Shown here piece by piece: positions 1-6,545 of a stretch of 13,127 nt of DNA. Position 1 is the stretch's first letter; each line of letters begins with the position of its first letter. The DNA comes from CAYGXH01 sp964354485 (GTDB lineage Bacteria; Bacteroidota; Ignavibacteria; UBA10030; SZUA-254). The stretch is taken from positions 1 through 13,127 of the forward strand of contig CAYGZY010000039.1 in the NCBI GenBank assembly GCA_964354485.1, in the 5' to 3' direction. A model generated the notes under the pieces. The model had not been told where the DNA came from, ran no database searches, and saw nothing but the letters and a program-made list of their open reading frames with translations. The translations under genes were made by a program, and so were the position numbers.

Positions 1-1
1 C

Positions 2-355
2 TCTTTTTCTCAGTATGCACTTGCCCAGAAACAGATGCGCGACTATGACGGGAAATTTGCACCGGGAAGTCTCCTGTACTTCATTCTCAAAGGGAACACA
101 CCCCGGGCACGGCACGCCAGAGGAGAAAGGTTTATCAACAACATAGCCAAACATGCGTACAGTATTACATTAGCCGTGAGCTTGGGACACATACGATCGT
201 TGATCGAACATCCAAGTTCAATGACACACTCGGCGATTCCCCTCAATGAACAAGTCAGGAGCGGGCTTGATCCGGGAGGGATTCGGTTATCTATCGGCCT
301 GGAAAAAACGAGTGATATCATACACGACCTTGCAAAAGCATTGGATAAAGTATAA
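2..355 (+). CDS. Cys/Met metabolism PLP-dependent enzyme, C-terminal fragment
   Basis: This is the last 117 codons of a gene that begins before the window; the frame is open from base 2. The text SLGHIRSLIEHPSSMTHSAI followed by GGIRLSIGLE is the conserved C-terminal domain of the cystathionine gamma-synthase / methionine gamma-lyase / O-acetylhomoserine sulfhydrylase family. There the SLG...ESL..HP..MTH block and the IRLS(V/I)G(I/L)E strand line the substrate-carboxylate pocket. The PLP lysine and most specificity residues lie upstream and cannot be seen, so lyase, synthase and sulfhydrylase cannot be told apart. An internal ATG at 35 is not the true start, because the homology continues upstream of it (SQYALAQKQM). 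The stop codon overlaps the next start by one base (TAATG), so the two genes are probably co-transcribed and translationally coupled. Sulfur amino acid metabolism is the likely role. Confidence 0.85.
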   Translation, partial: SFSQYALAQKQMRDYDGKFAPGSLLYFILKGNTPRARHARGERFINNIAKHAYSITLAVSLGHIRSLIEHPSSMTHSAIPLNEQVRSGLDPGGIRLSIGLEKTSDIIHDLAKALDKV

Positions 356-813
356 TGCAAACCGATCGTGCTACGATTGAAGAATTTGTACAACAGAAAA
401 AGTTTGCCGTAGTCGGCGTATCTAGGGAACCGAAAAAATTCGGTAACTACGTCTACAAAGAATTGTCAGACAAGGGATTCGGCGTCATTCCGGTCAATCC
501 GCACATGGAGAAAATCGGCCGCCATGTTTGCTACAGAAATCTCTGCGAAATACCCGAGAAGGTCGATGGCGCTATCGTAGTCGTACCGCCGGAACAGGCT
601 GAAGCGGTTGTCAGAGATGCGGCTGCGGCAGGTATTCCGAGAGTATGGCTTCAGCAGGGCTCCGAATCTGACTCCGCAATTTCCTTCTGCAGGGATCACG
701 GTGTCAAAGTCATTGCGGGGAAATGCATCATGATGTTCGCACCGCCGGTTTTCTCTTTTCACCGTATCCACAGATTCGTATGGAACCTTTTTCACCGTAA
801 GTCAGAGGGATAG
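355..813 (+). CDS. CoA-binding domain protein, YccU family
   Basis: A 152-residue cytoplasmic protein consisting of one CoA-binding Rossmann domain (COG1832 / CoA_binding_2 type, E. coli YccU-like). The nucleotide loop FAVVGVSREPKKFGN is near residues 17-31, PVNP at 46-49, the VDGAIVVVPPE strand at 70-80 and WLQQGSES at 98-105. A conserved Cys124 lies in GKCIMM, followed by a basic and aromatic tail (FHRIHRFVWNLF) seen in one branch of the family. Length matches the family (about 135-155). The fold resembles the CoA-binding part of succinyl-CoA synthetase alpha but lacks the catalytic histidine domain, so it probably binds an acyl-CoA or CoA without ligase activity; the physiological role is unknown. 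It starts on the ATG that overlaps the previous stop, which suggests coupling to the Cys/Met enzyme. No strong Shine-Dalgarno precedes it. Confidence 0.85.
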   Translation: MQTDRATIEEFVQQKKFAVVGVSREPKKFGNYVYKELSDKGFGVIPVNPHMEKIGRHVCYRNLCEIPEKVDGAIVVVPPEQAEAVVRDAAAAGIPRVWLQQGSESDSAISFCRDHGVKVIAGKCIMMFAPPVFSFHRIHRFVWNLFHRKSEG

Positions 814-857
814 GAATATAAAGATCGACCGGTTAAAACTTTCCGGATGTTTAATTT

Positions 858-877
858 GTTATACGTATTGAAATAAC
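858..877. promoter_or_regulatory. Imperfect palindrome upstream of feoA, possible metal-regulator operator
   Basis: In the 74-base gap before feoA lies an AT-rich interrupted inverted repeat with half-sites GTTAT and ATAAC at the outer ends of a 20-base span, 10 bases before the feoA start. Position and composition resemble operators of iron regulators such as Fur or DtxR-type proteins, which commonly control feo genes. The central bases are not symmetric and the site does not closely match the Fur consensus, so this is a candidate only. No convincing -35/-10 pair was found in the gap. Confidence 0.25.
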
Positions 878-887
878 GCTGATCAAA

Positions 888-1142
888 ATGCAAACATCAC
901 AGAAACCACACTTACTGAGTTTAGTCAAAACCGGTCAATTAATAAGGATTCTTGTGGTTCCTCACGGACTTATTAAAGCGCAGTTCATACGACTCGGGAT
1001 TCACGAAGGCGAGCGAATGCAGTGCCTTGAACGCTTACCGGGCGGCACGATTGTTTTAAAGAAACACCGCCGGCACATAGCGATCGGGCATGAATTAGCC
1101 AAACAGATTCATGTAACACTCATCGAAGATAAAGAATCGTGA
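888..1142 (+). CDS. feoA: FeoA domain protein, ferrous iron transport
   Basis: An 84-residue cytoplasmic protein with the SH3-like FeoA fold. Visible family features are the N-terminal LLSLVKTGQLIRILVV, the helix and turn AQFIRLGIHEGERMQCL near residues 32-48 (family pattern RRLLELGLxxGxxV), the GGTIVLKKHRRHIAIGHELAKQIHV strand region at 52-76, and a short acidic end. FeoA is thought to bind and modulate the GTPase transporter FeoB in Fe(II) uptake. The gene overlaps feoB (GTGA), which strongly supports the pairing. The start was chosen at ATG 888 because it gives the usual FeoA length (75-90). There is no good Shine-Dalgarno upstream. The usual GGG after the first strand is replaced by PHG, a modest divergence. 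Confidence 0.88.
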   Translation: MQTSQKPHLLSLVKTGQLIRILVVPHGLIKAQFIRLGIHEGERMQCLERLPGGTIVLKKHRRHIAIGHELAKQIHVTLIEDKES

Positions 1143-3025
1143 TCATGGACGAGAAGCCCACAAACGGTAAGCATTACGAAAAGCACCGGCACCCAAACCT
1201 GTCGTTTCTAGAAAGGGAGATCGGAAAAGTAAAGATTGTCCTCGTGGGAAATCCCAACGTGGGAAAGTCCCTGATCTTCAACGAAATGAGCGGCTTAAGC
1301 GCAGAGGTGTCCAATTATCCCGGCACAACGGTGGAAATCCTACGCGGTACCTACCGTTCATGTGAAATCTACGATACTCCCGGTGTCTATGGAGTTTCTT
1401 CTTTCAACGATGAAGAGCGGGTTGCCCGCGATGTTATTCTTGCCGGTGATATTATCCTCAATGTCGTCGATGGGAACCACCTCGAACGAGACATCTTTCT
1501 TACGCAACAGTTGATCGACATGGGGAAAAAAGTCGTCATCCTCCTGAATTTCATGGATGAAGTCCGGCTTAATAAGATCGATATTGATATTCAAAAATTA
1601 AGCCGCTTCCTTGGTGTTGAGATTGTTCCGATCGTTGCTGTGAAGAAAATGGGATTCGAAAATCTCCATGATGCCATCGAAAAAGCCCATGAGGGAACTC
1701 AGCGGAAGGAAATGCATTCTTCTCTCCACTCAATGCTGAAGATGGTCGGTTCTCAGGCGGAGGCACTACTCATTCTTGAGGGCGATGAGGCCGTCGCGAG
1801 CAGGCACGGAGTACCTCCCGGAACACTTCGTGATGAAATTTATATCAACCGCCGCAACAGGGTCAATTACATAGTCAATCAGGTCTGGACCGATACATCG
1901 ACCCTGCTGAGGTTTTCCGAACGATTGAGTAGGTTAGTCATCCGGCCCGTGACCGGTATTCCGATTTTTATAGCCACGCTCTACCTTGCCTTTCTCTTCA
2001 TCGGCGATTTCGTTGCACAGGATGTTGTGAACTTCACCTCGGTGGAGATTGGAAAAAACCACTGGGAACCGTGGATTCGCAGTCTCTTCGCAGCATTTAT
2101 CGCTCCCGATTCATGGCTGAATGATCTGCTGGTTGGTGAATTTGGTATCGTCACAATGACCACGACATATCTGCTGTTTTTACTGTTACCTCTGGTGACC
2201 GCATTTTACCTGATATTATCGCTCATGGAGGACAGCGGATATCTTCCGCGCCTTGCAACGATGGTTGACCGTGGTCTCACCAGTTTCGGCCTGAATGGAC
2301 GTGCGATTATTCCTCTGATACTTGGATTCGGGTGTGTTACCTCCGCTACGATGACAACGCGTATTCTCACATCGGAGCGGGAAAAAACAATCGCAACAGC
2401 TCTCCTGCAGTTTGTCGTTCCGTGCTCCGCCCAGCTAGCGGTCATTAGCGCACTCATGGCCGGGGCGGGCTTCAAGGCGTTGGTGATATATATCGTCACG
2501 ATTCTCATCGTTCTTGTCGCGCTCGGCACTGTGCTGAACAAATTGCTTCGCGGGAAGCCGGTTCCCCTGCTTCTCGATCTCCCGCCCATGCGTTTGCCGA
2601 GGCTCGAGAATGTGACCCGAAAAATGTTACTGCGTACCCTCAACTTTATGAAAGAGGCGGTAGTCTGGTTTTTTGTCGGAGCGCTTGCTGTAGGTATTGC
2701 CAAGAATACTGGAATCCTAGATGCGCTCCGCGAATTACTGCGTCCCGTAACGGTTCACTGGTTACAGCTCCCTGGTGATGCCACAACGGCATTCATAATG
2801 GGTGTCGTGCGGCGGGATTTTGGTGCGGCAGGTCTCTACCACCTCGCGCTGACGCCACTACAGGTTACCGTTGCCCTTATAGTCATAACGTTGTTCGTTC
2901 CGTGTATCGCATCGGTCGTAGTCATGATTAAAGAACGCGGTCTGAAGATCGGTATGGTCATCTGGCTCGGCACATGGCTTGCAGCCTTCATCGTCGGAGG
3001 TATCGTCTCCCACCTGGTGATGTAG
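1139..3025 (+). CDS. feoB: FeoB-type Fe(II) transporter GTPase
   Basis: A 628-residue inner-membrane transporter. The N-terminal G domain has G1 GNPNVGKS (37-44), G2 in NYPGTT (59-64), G3 DTPGVYG (79-85) and G4 NFMD (137-140). A helical linker follows, then the polytopic part from about residue 268. The first Gate domain starts with MEDSGYLPRLATMVDR, then GFGCVTSATMTTRIL and VVPCSAQLAV. The second has VVRRDFGAAGLYHLA and ITLFVPCIASVVVMIKERG near the C-terminus. FeoB imports Fe(II) using GTP. The protein is shorter than E. coli FeoB (about 770), and its Gate motifs differ from the usual GCNVPA / SCGARLP wording, which marks a divergent FeoB subgroup. Two starts are possible: GTG 1139, overlapping the feoA stop, and ATG 1145; both give nearly the same protein. 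The next gene follows after 10 bases. Confidence 0.92.
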   Translation: MIMDEKPTNGKHYEKHRHPNLSFLEREIGKVKIVLVGNPNVGKSLIFNEMSGLSAEVSNYPGTTVEILRGTYRSCEIYDTPGVYGVSSFNDEERVARDVILAGDIILNVVDGNHLERDIFLTQQLIDMGKKVVILLNFMDEVRLNKIDIDIQKLSRFLGVEIVPIVAVKKMGFENLHDAIEKAHEGTQRKEMHSSLHSMLKMVGSQAEALLILEGDEAVASRHGVPPGTLRDEIYINRRNRVNYIVNQVWTDTSTLLRFSERLSRLVIRPVTGIPIFIATLYLAFLFIGDFVAQDVVNFTSVEIGKNHWEPWIRSLFAAFIAPDSWLNDLLVGEFGIVTMTTTYLLFLLLPLVTAFYLILSLMEDSGYLPRLATMVDRGLTSFGLNGRAIIPLILGFGCVTSATMTTRILTSEREKTIATALLQFVVPCSAQLAVISALMAGAGFKALVIYIVTILIVLVALGTVLNKLLRGKPVPLLLDLPPMRLPRLENVTRKMLLRTLNFMKEAVVWFFVGALAVGIAKNTGILDALRELLRPVTVHWLQLPGDATTAFIMGVVRRDFGAAGLYHLALTPLQVTVALIVITLFVPCIASVVVMIKERGLKIGMVIWLGTWLAAFIVGGIVSHLVM

Positions 3026-3035
3026 GGGGAAAGAG

Positions 3036-3248
3036 ATGGGAAAAGTAAACTCCAATACGAGATCTCTTGCTGAAACATTGCAGGCTGAGAAAAGAACATG
3101 TCTCCGTTGCGGACTGGTGGTCGAAAGTCCTTTTGTGGAAAGGTGTCCAAGGTGCTTTACAGCCCTCCCGGTCATCGATGTGAACTGCGCCGGATGCATC
3201 CATAAAATTTTGTGTCCCATCGGAAAAAATCGTAAGTTTACACTCTAA
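3036..3248 (+). CDS. Small seven-cysteine protein in the feo operon
   Basis: A 70-residue soluble protein with no transmembrane segment or signal peptide. Cysteines are at 22, 25, 37, 40, 51, 54 and 60, in the layout CxxC-x11-CxxC-x10-CxxC-x5-C. The first four form a classical zinc-ribbon or rubredoxin-like knuckle pair (CLRC, CPRC). The last three (CAGCIHKILC) could complete a second metal or Fe-S site, perhaps with His56. The gene lies 10 bases after feoB with the best ribosome binding site of the operon (AGGGGGAAAG at 3024-3033), so it is probably made at a good level with FeoAB. Its place matches that of FeoC, the small cysteine-bearing partner of FeoB in enterobacteria, but I see no winged-helix sequence resemblance. 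A role as metal sensor or FeoB accessory is an inference from context and cysteines. Confidence 0.75.
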   Translation: MGKVNSNTRSLAETLQAEKRTCLRCGLVVESPFVERCPRCFTALPVIDVNCAGCIHKILCPIGKNRKFTL

Positions 3249-3272
3249 TTGTCGGTTATTCTATCCGAATAT

Positions 3273-3303
3273 GTCGATTACAGAAAGTAATCGGCTTTTC
3301 TAT
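3273..3303 (+). terminator. Intrinsic terminator of the feo operon
   Basis: A hairpin with arms CGATTAC (3275-3281) and GTAATCG (3287-3293) and the loop AGAAA extends outward by a G-U pair and a G-C pair (3273-3295). It is followed by the T-rich run TTTTCTAT. It lies 25 bases after the seven-Cys gene and before the carbamoyl-phosphate operon, which fits termination of the feo transcript. The stem is AT-rich, so it may be leaky. Confidence 0.65.
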
Positions 3304-3337
3304 CATCCGTAAAAAAATCATAAGGAAATCAAATTGT

Positions 3338-4669
3338 ATGAAGAGGATTAAAGTTATTATTATGGGTGCGGCTGGGAGAGATTTTCATAACTTCAATACA
3401 ATCTACAGGGATAATGAGTTATTTGACGTAATTTGCTTTACGGCAACTCAGATTCCCAATATAGACGGTCGGAAGTATCCGGCGGAACTTGCCGGCAAAC
3501 TCTATCCTCAGGGAATTCCCATTTATCCCGAAACCGAACTCGTACAGCTGATCAGTAAGAACAATGTCGATGAAGTTGTTTTTGCCTATTCGGATGTTTC
3601 TTACAACTACGTGATGACAAAAGCCTCCATGGTCGTGGCCGCAGGCGCGCATTTTAAGGTCCTCGGGGCACGTCCGACGATGGTAAAAAGCACCGTGCCA
3701 GTTGTTGCCGTGGTTGCGGTTCGAACCGGTTCCGGGAAAAGTCAGACCTCCCGGAAGGTTTGCAAAATTCTGCGCGACATGGGAAAGAGAGTAGTAGCAA
3801 TACGCCATCCGATGCCGTACGGCGATCTGGTAAAACAGAAAGTTCAGCGGTATGCATCTCTCGATGATCTTGTGAAGTTTGAGTGTACGGTAGAGGAGAT
3901 GGAGGAATATGAACCGCACATCGTAAAAGGAACCATCATTTACGCGGGGGTAGATTATGAAGCTATAATTAGACAGGCCGAACGGGAAGCCGATGTAATC
4001 GTCTGGGATGGCGGTAATAACGATATGTCGTTCTATCAGCCCGATATAACGATAACGGTCGCAGATCCGCACCGACCTGGACATGAGGTGTCATACTATC
4101 CGGGCGCTTCGAATATCATTTTGGCGAATGTCGTCGTCATCAATAAAGTCGAATCTGCCGCAAAAGAAAATATCGCCATCGTGCGAAAGAATATCCAGGC
4201 TCTCAATCCAAATGCTACTATCGTTGAAGCTGCATCACCTATATCTGTCGAGAATGAAGCCCTCATCCGCGGTAAGCGCGTTCTCGTAGTTGAGGACGGA
4301 CCGACACTGACCCACGGGGAAATGGCGTACGGGGCGGGAATCTTAGCAGCCCGGAAATTCGGGGCTTCACAGATCATTGATCCGCGGCCGTGGATTGTAG
4401 ATTCCATCGCGGAAACTTTCAAAAAATATCCCTCCATTGGAACGCTCCTTCCTGCAATGGGATATGGCGGGAAACAGATACATGATCTTGAAACAACGAT
4501 CAATCGGGTTGAGTGTGATACGGTTATCATCGGTACGCCGATCGATCTGCGCAGGATTATCAAGATGAATAAGCCATCGGTTCGTGTTCAATATGAGCTT
4601 GATGAAACGACGAAACCTGACCTGAAAGAAATACTGCATAACTTTCTAAAAAACTATAAGGGTAGATAA
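3338..4669 (+). CDS. COG2403 P-loop protein, cyclic 2,3-diphosphoglycerate synthetase-like
   Basis: A 443-residue cytoplasmic protein. An N-terminal Rossmann-like domain begins with KVIIMGAAGRDFHNFN (5-20). A P-loop domain follows, with a degenerate Walker A RTGSGKSQTS (129-138; the usual first Gly is Val128), WDGGNND (223-229), the DPHRPGHE box (243-250), YYPGASN (253-259) and a G4-like INKVE (268-272). These match the family annotated as predicted GTPase or cyclic 2,3-diphosphoglycerate synthetase, named after the methanogen enzyme that closes 2,3-bisphosphoglycerate with ATP. Whether this bacterial member makes that compound is unknown. Being first in an operon with two carbamoyltransferases and carbamate kinase, it more likely acts on a carboxylate, carbamoyl or acyl-phosphate chemistry linked to carbamoyl phosphate (inference). 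The start is supported by TAAGGAAA nine or so bases upstream. argF begins three bases after its stop. Confidence 0.8.
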   Translation: MKRIKVIIMGAAGRDFHNFNTIYRDNELFDVICFTATQIPNIDGRKYPAELAGKLYPQGIPIYPETELVQLISKNNVDEVVFAYSDVSYNYVMTKASMVVAAGAHFKVLGARPTMVKSTVPVVAVVAVRTGSGKSQTSRKVCKILRDMGKRVVAIRHPMPYGDLVKQKVQRYASLDDLVKFECTVEEMEEYEPHIVKGTIIYAGVDYEAIIRQAEREADVIVWDGGNNDMSFYQPDITITVADPHRPGHEVSYYPGASNIILANVVVINKVESAAKENIAIVRKNIQALNPNATIVEAASPISVENEALIRGKRVLVVEDGPTLTHGEMAYGAGILAARKFGASQIIDPRPWIVDSIAETFKKYPSIGTLLPAMGYGGKQIHDLETTINRVECDTVIIGTPIDLRRIIKMNKPSVRVQYELDETTKPDLKEILHNFLKNYKGR

Positions 4670-4672
4670 AGC

Positions 4673-5593
4673 ATGAAAAAAGATTTTCTCAGCATTGCAG
4701 ATTGGACAACCGATGAGCTTCTCACGCTGCTTGAACTTTCACGGGAAGTAAAAATTTATCCTGCGAATTTTGTAAACACTTTGCAGGGACGGTCGATTGC
4801 TACTATATTTGAGAAGCAGTCCCTGCGGACGCATGTGACATTCGATGTCGGTATTCACCAACTCGGTGCCCATGCAATATACCTCACCCAGGCCGATATC
4901 AGTCTCGGAAAACGCGAATCGGTCTACGATACAGGCAAAAACCTCGAGCGGTGGGTCGACGGTATTGTAGTGAGAACCTATGCTCACAAAACCTGTACTG
5001 ATCTAGCGAAAGCGGTATGCATACCGGTAATCAACGCGCTTACCGATCGTGAACATCCCTGCCAGGCGCTAGGTGATTTCCTGACGATTCAGGAGCATCT
5101 CGGCAGTTTTAAAGGGAAGAAATTCGTTTATGTCGGAGATGGAAATAATGTCTGCCATTCTCTGATGTTATTTGCCGGTAAAGTAGGGATGAATTTTGTG
5201 GCCGCGACTCCGAAAGGATACGAACCAGATAAGGGAGTGTTTAAAACTTCGATTGCCACTGCTAAAAAAATGGGAAGCACGGTCATGATAATACACGATC
5301 CGCGTGAGGCGGTAATGAAAGCGGATGTTATCTACACTGATGTGTGGGTGAGCATGGGTCAGGAAGCCGAGAAGGAAAAGCGGAAGACTATCTTTAAAGA
5401 GTACCAGGTAAATAAGAAGCTGATGGGATATGCTAAACCGGATGCGCTGTTCTTGCACTGTCTCCCCGCCCACAGGGGCGAAGAGGTTACAGACGATGTG
5501 ATTGATTCAAAGAATTCGGTCGTATTCGACGAGGCTGAAAATCGTCTCCACACGCAAAAAGCCGTCATGTTTACTCTCATGGAAGGCAACTGA
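4673..5593 (+). CDS. argF: Ornithine carbamoyltransferase
   Basis: A 306-residue cytoplasmic enzyme that interconverts ornithine plus carbamoyl phosphate with citrulline plus phosphate. The carbamoyl-phosphate loop is FEKQSLRTH (46-54), with further family blocks VRTYAHK (100-106), HPCQ (128-131) and GDGNNVCHSL (155-164). The ornithine-binding DVWVSMG (223-229) and the catalytic-cysteine loop HCLPAHRGEE (262-271) are both present and identify the acceptor as ornithine. The family's STRTR is SLRTH here. Leu at the second place is common in one OTCase branch, but His54 in place of Arg is unusual. Length is normal. ATG 4673 has AAGGGTAG upstream and follows the previous stop by three bases. The carbamate kinase frame follows directly, so the product probably exchanges carbamoyl phosphate with it. 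Biosynthetic or catabolic direction cannot be decided from sequence. Confidence 0.92.
   Translation: MKKDFLSIADWTTDELLTLLELSREVKIYPANFVNTLQGRSIATIFEKQSLRTHVTFDVGIHQLGAHAIYLTQADISLGKRESVYDTGKNLERWVDGIVVRTYAHKTCTDLAKAVCIPVINALTDREHPCQALGDFLTIQEHLGSFKGKKFVYVGDGNNVCHSLMLFAGKVGMNFVAATPKGYEPDKGVFKTSIATAKKMGSTVMIIHDPREAVMKADVIYTDVWVSMGQEAEKEKRKTIFKEYQVNKKLMGYAKPDALFLHCLPAHRGEEVTDDVIDSKNSVVFDEAENRLHTQKAVMFTLMEGN
5581..5586 (+). promoter_or_regulatory. Ribosome binding site supporting a CTG start of carbamate kinase
   Basis: GGAAGG lies within the last codons of argF, eight bases before CTG 5595. It is the only Shine-Dalgarno-like sequence near the expected N-terminus of carbamate kinase. The argF stop TGA (5591-5593) falls between it and the CTG, so terminating ribosomes could re-initiate there. 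Confidence 0.5.
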
Positions 5594-5594
5594 T

Positions 5595-6545
5595 CTGCAA
5601 AAGTCGCTCCTCATAGCTGTCGGAGGTAATTCGTTAATCCGTGCGGGTGAGAAGGGTACTATCCCTGAGCAGTCTGCCAATGCACGGACGACGGCGGAAC
5701 AGATTGTCGAGCTTGCGAAGCGCGGATATCGTATCGTCGTAACGCACGGTAACGGTCCCCAGGTTGGTTCACAGCTTCTGCGATCAGAGGCGGGTTCGTC
5801 TCAGACTTATGAACTGCCGCTCGACGTGTGTGTAGCCACGACGCAGGGAGAGATCGGTTACATACTGCAGACGGCTATCCAATCACTTTTAAGACGTCAC
5901 GGCATGCCTATCCCTGTTGCCGGTATTATCACTCAGGTTGTTGTCGATAAGCACGACCCCGCATTTCTCAATCCGACAAAACCGATTGGTCCGTTTTACT
6001 CGGTGGAAGTTGCAGAGAAAAAACGGCAGGAACTGGGTTGGAACATCATCGAAGATGCCGCAAGAGGTTACAGGCGGGTCGTTCCTTCCCCCCAGCCGCT
6101 CGATGTCATCGAGATCGACGTGATAAGGGAATGTCTCGGAAAGGGGATCATTGTCATTGCCATAGGTGGGGGAGGTATTCCGGTTGTATTATCGAACGGT
6201 GAAATTGTCGGCATCGAGGCGGTGATCGACAAAGACAGAGCCTCGGCGCTCCTTGCCAACAGACTTGCCGTCGAGAAGTTTATCATCTCGACCGAAGTTG
6301 AGGAAGTGTATCTGAACTATAAAAAATCCACTCAGCGGTCGATACGGAATGCCGGTATAGAGGAAGCGAAGACATTTCTCGCGCAGGGACACTTCCTCGA
6401 GGGGAGTATGAAACCTAAGATTGAAGCGGCGATCGATTTTCTCGAGGGAGGGGGAGAGGAAGTGATTATCACTGATCCGGACCACATCGTAAGCGGGCTC
6501 GACGGCAAAACAGGAACACACATTCACGGAAGGGAAAAATCATGA
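5595..6545 (+). CDS. arcC: Carbamate kinase, probable CTG start
   Basis: A 316-residue enzyme of the amino acid kinase fold that interconverts ATP plus carbamate with ADP plus carbamoyl phosphate. Family blocks, numbered from the CTG, are AVGGNSLI (8-15), THGNGPQVG (50-58), TQGEIGYILQ (83-92), VVDKHDPAFLNPTKPIGPFY (116-135), RRVVPSPQP (160-168), IAIGGGGIPV (188-197), EAVIDKDRASALLA (208-221) and FLEGSMKPKIEAA (267-279). All core motifs are intact. The open frame reaches back to a TTG at 5502, but the 31 residues before the CTG are polar, lie inside argF and have no place in the family. No ATG, GTG or TTG occurs between that TTG and the GGN motif. CTG 5595 gives LQKSLLIAVGGN, exactly where the family usually has its initiator Met. 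The last codons overlap the next gene by four bases (ATGA). Confidence 0.9.
   Translation: MQKSLLIAVGGNSLIRAGEKGTIPEQSANARTTAEQIVELAKRGYRIVVTHGNGPQVGSQLLRSEAGSSQTYELPLDVCVATTQGEIGYILQTAIQSLLRRHGMPIPVAGIITQVVVDKHDPAFLNPTKPIGPFYSVEVAEKKRQELGWNIIEDAARGYRRVVPSPQPLDVIEIDVIRECLGKGIIVIAIGGGGIPVVLSNGEIVGIEAVIDKDRASALLANRLAVEKFIISTEVEEVYLNYKKSTQRSIRNAGIEEAKTFLAQGHFLEGSMKPKIEAAIDFLEGGGEEVIITDPDHIVSGLDGKTGTHIHGREKS

Noticed and set aside
35..355. ATG 35 as the start of a small complete gene
   Set aside because: The frame is open to the left edge and the residues before the ATG continue the Cys/Met enzyme family sequence, so this is a gene fragment cut by the window.
829..846. CCGG...CCGG repeat after the CoA-binding protein gene, as a terminator
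   Set aside because: Only four base pairs can form around a ten-base loop, too weak for an intrinsic terminator despite some following T residues.
2206..2703. Minus-strand open frame of 165 codons inside feoB
   Set aside because: Composition is arginine- and threonine-rich as expected from the antisense of a membrane gene, and feoB is certain on the other strand.
3419..4084. Long minus-strand open frame of 221 codons opposite the COG2403 gene
   Set aside because: It mirrors a gene with clear family motifs, its translation has no recognisable domain, and it has no ribosome binding site or operon context.
5502..5594. Upstream TTG start for carbamate kinase, adding 31 residues
   Set aside because: The extra stretch lies in argF coding sequence, is polar and basic, and has no counterpart in the carbamate kinase family, whose N-terminus begins right before the GGN motif.
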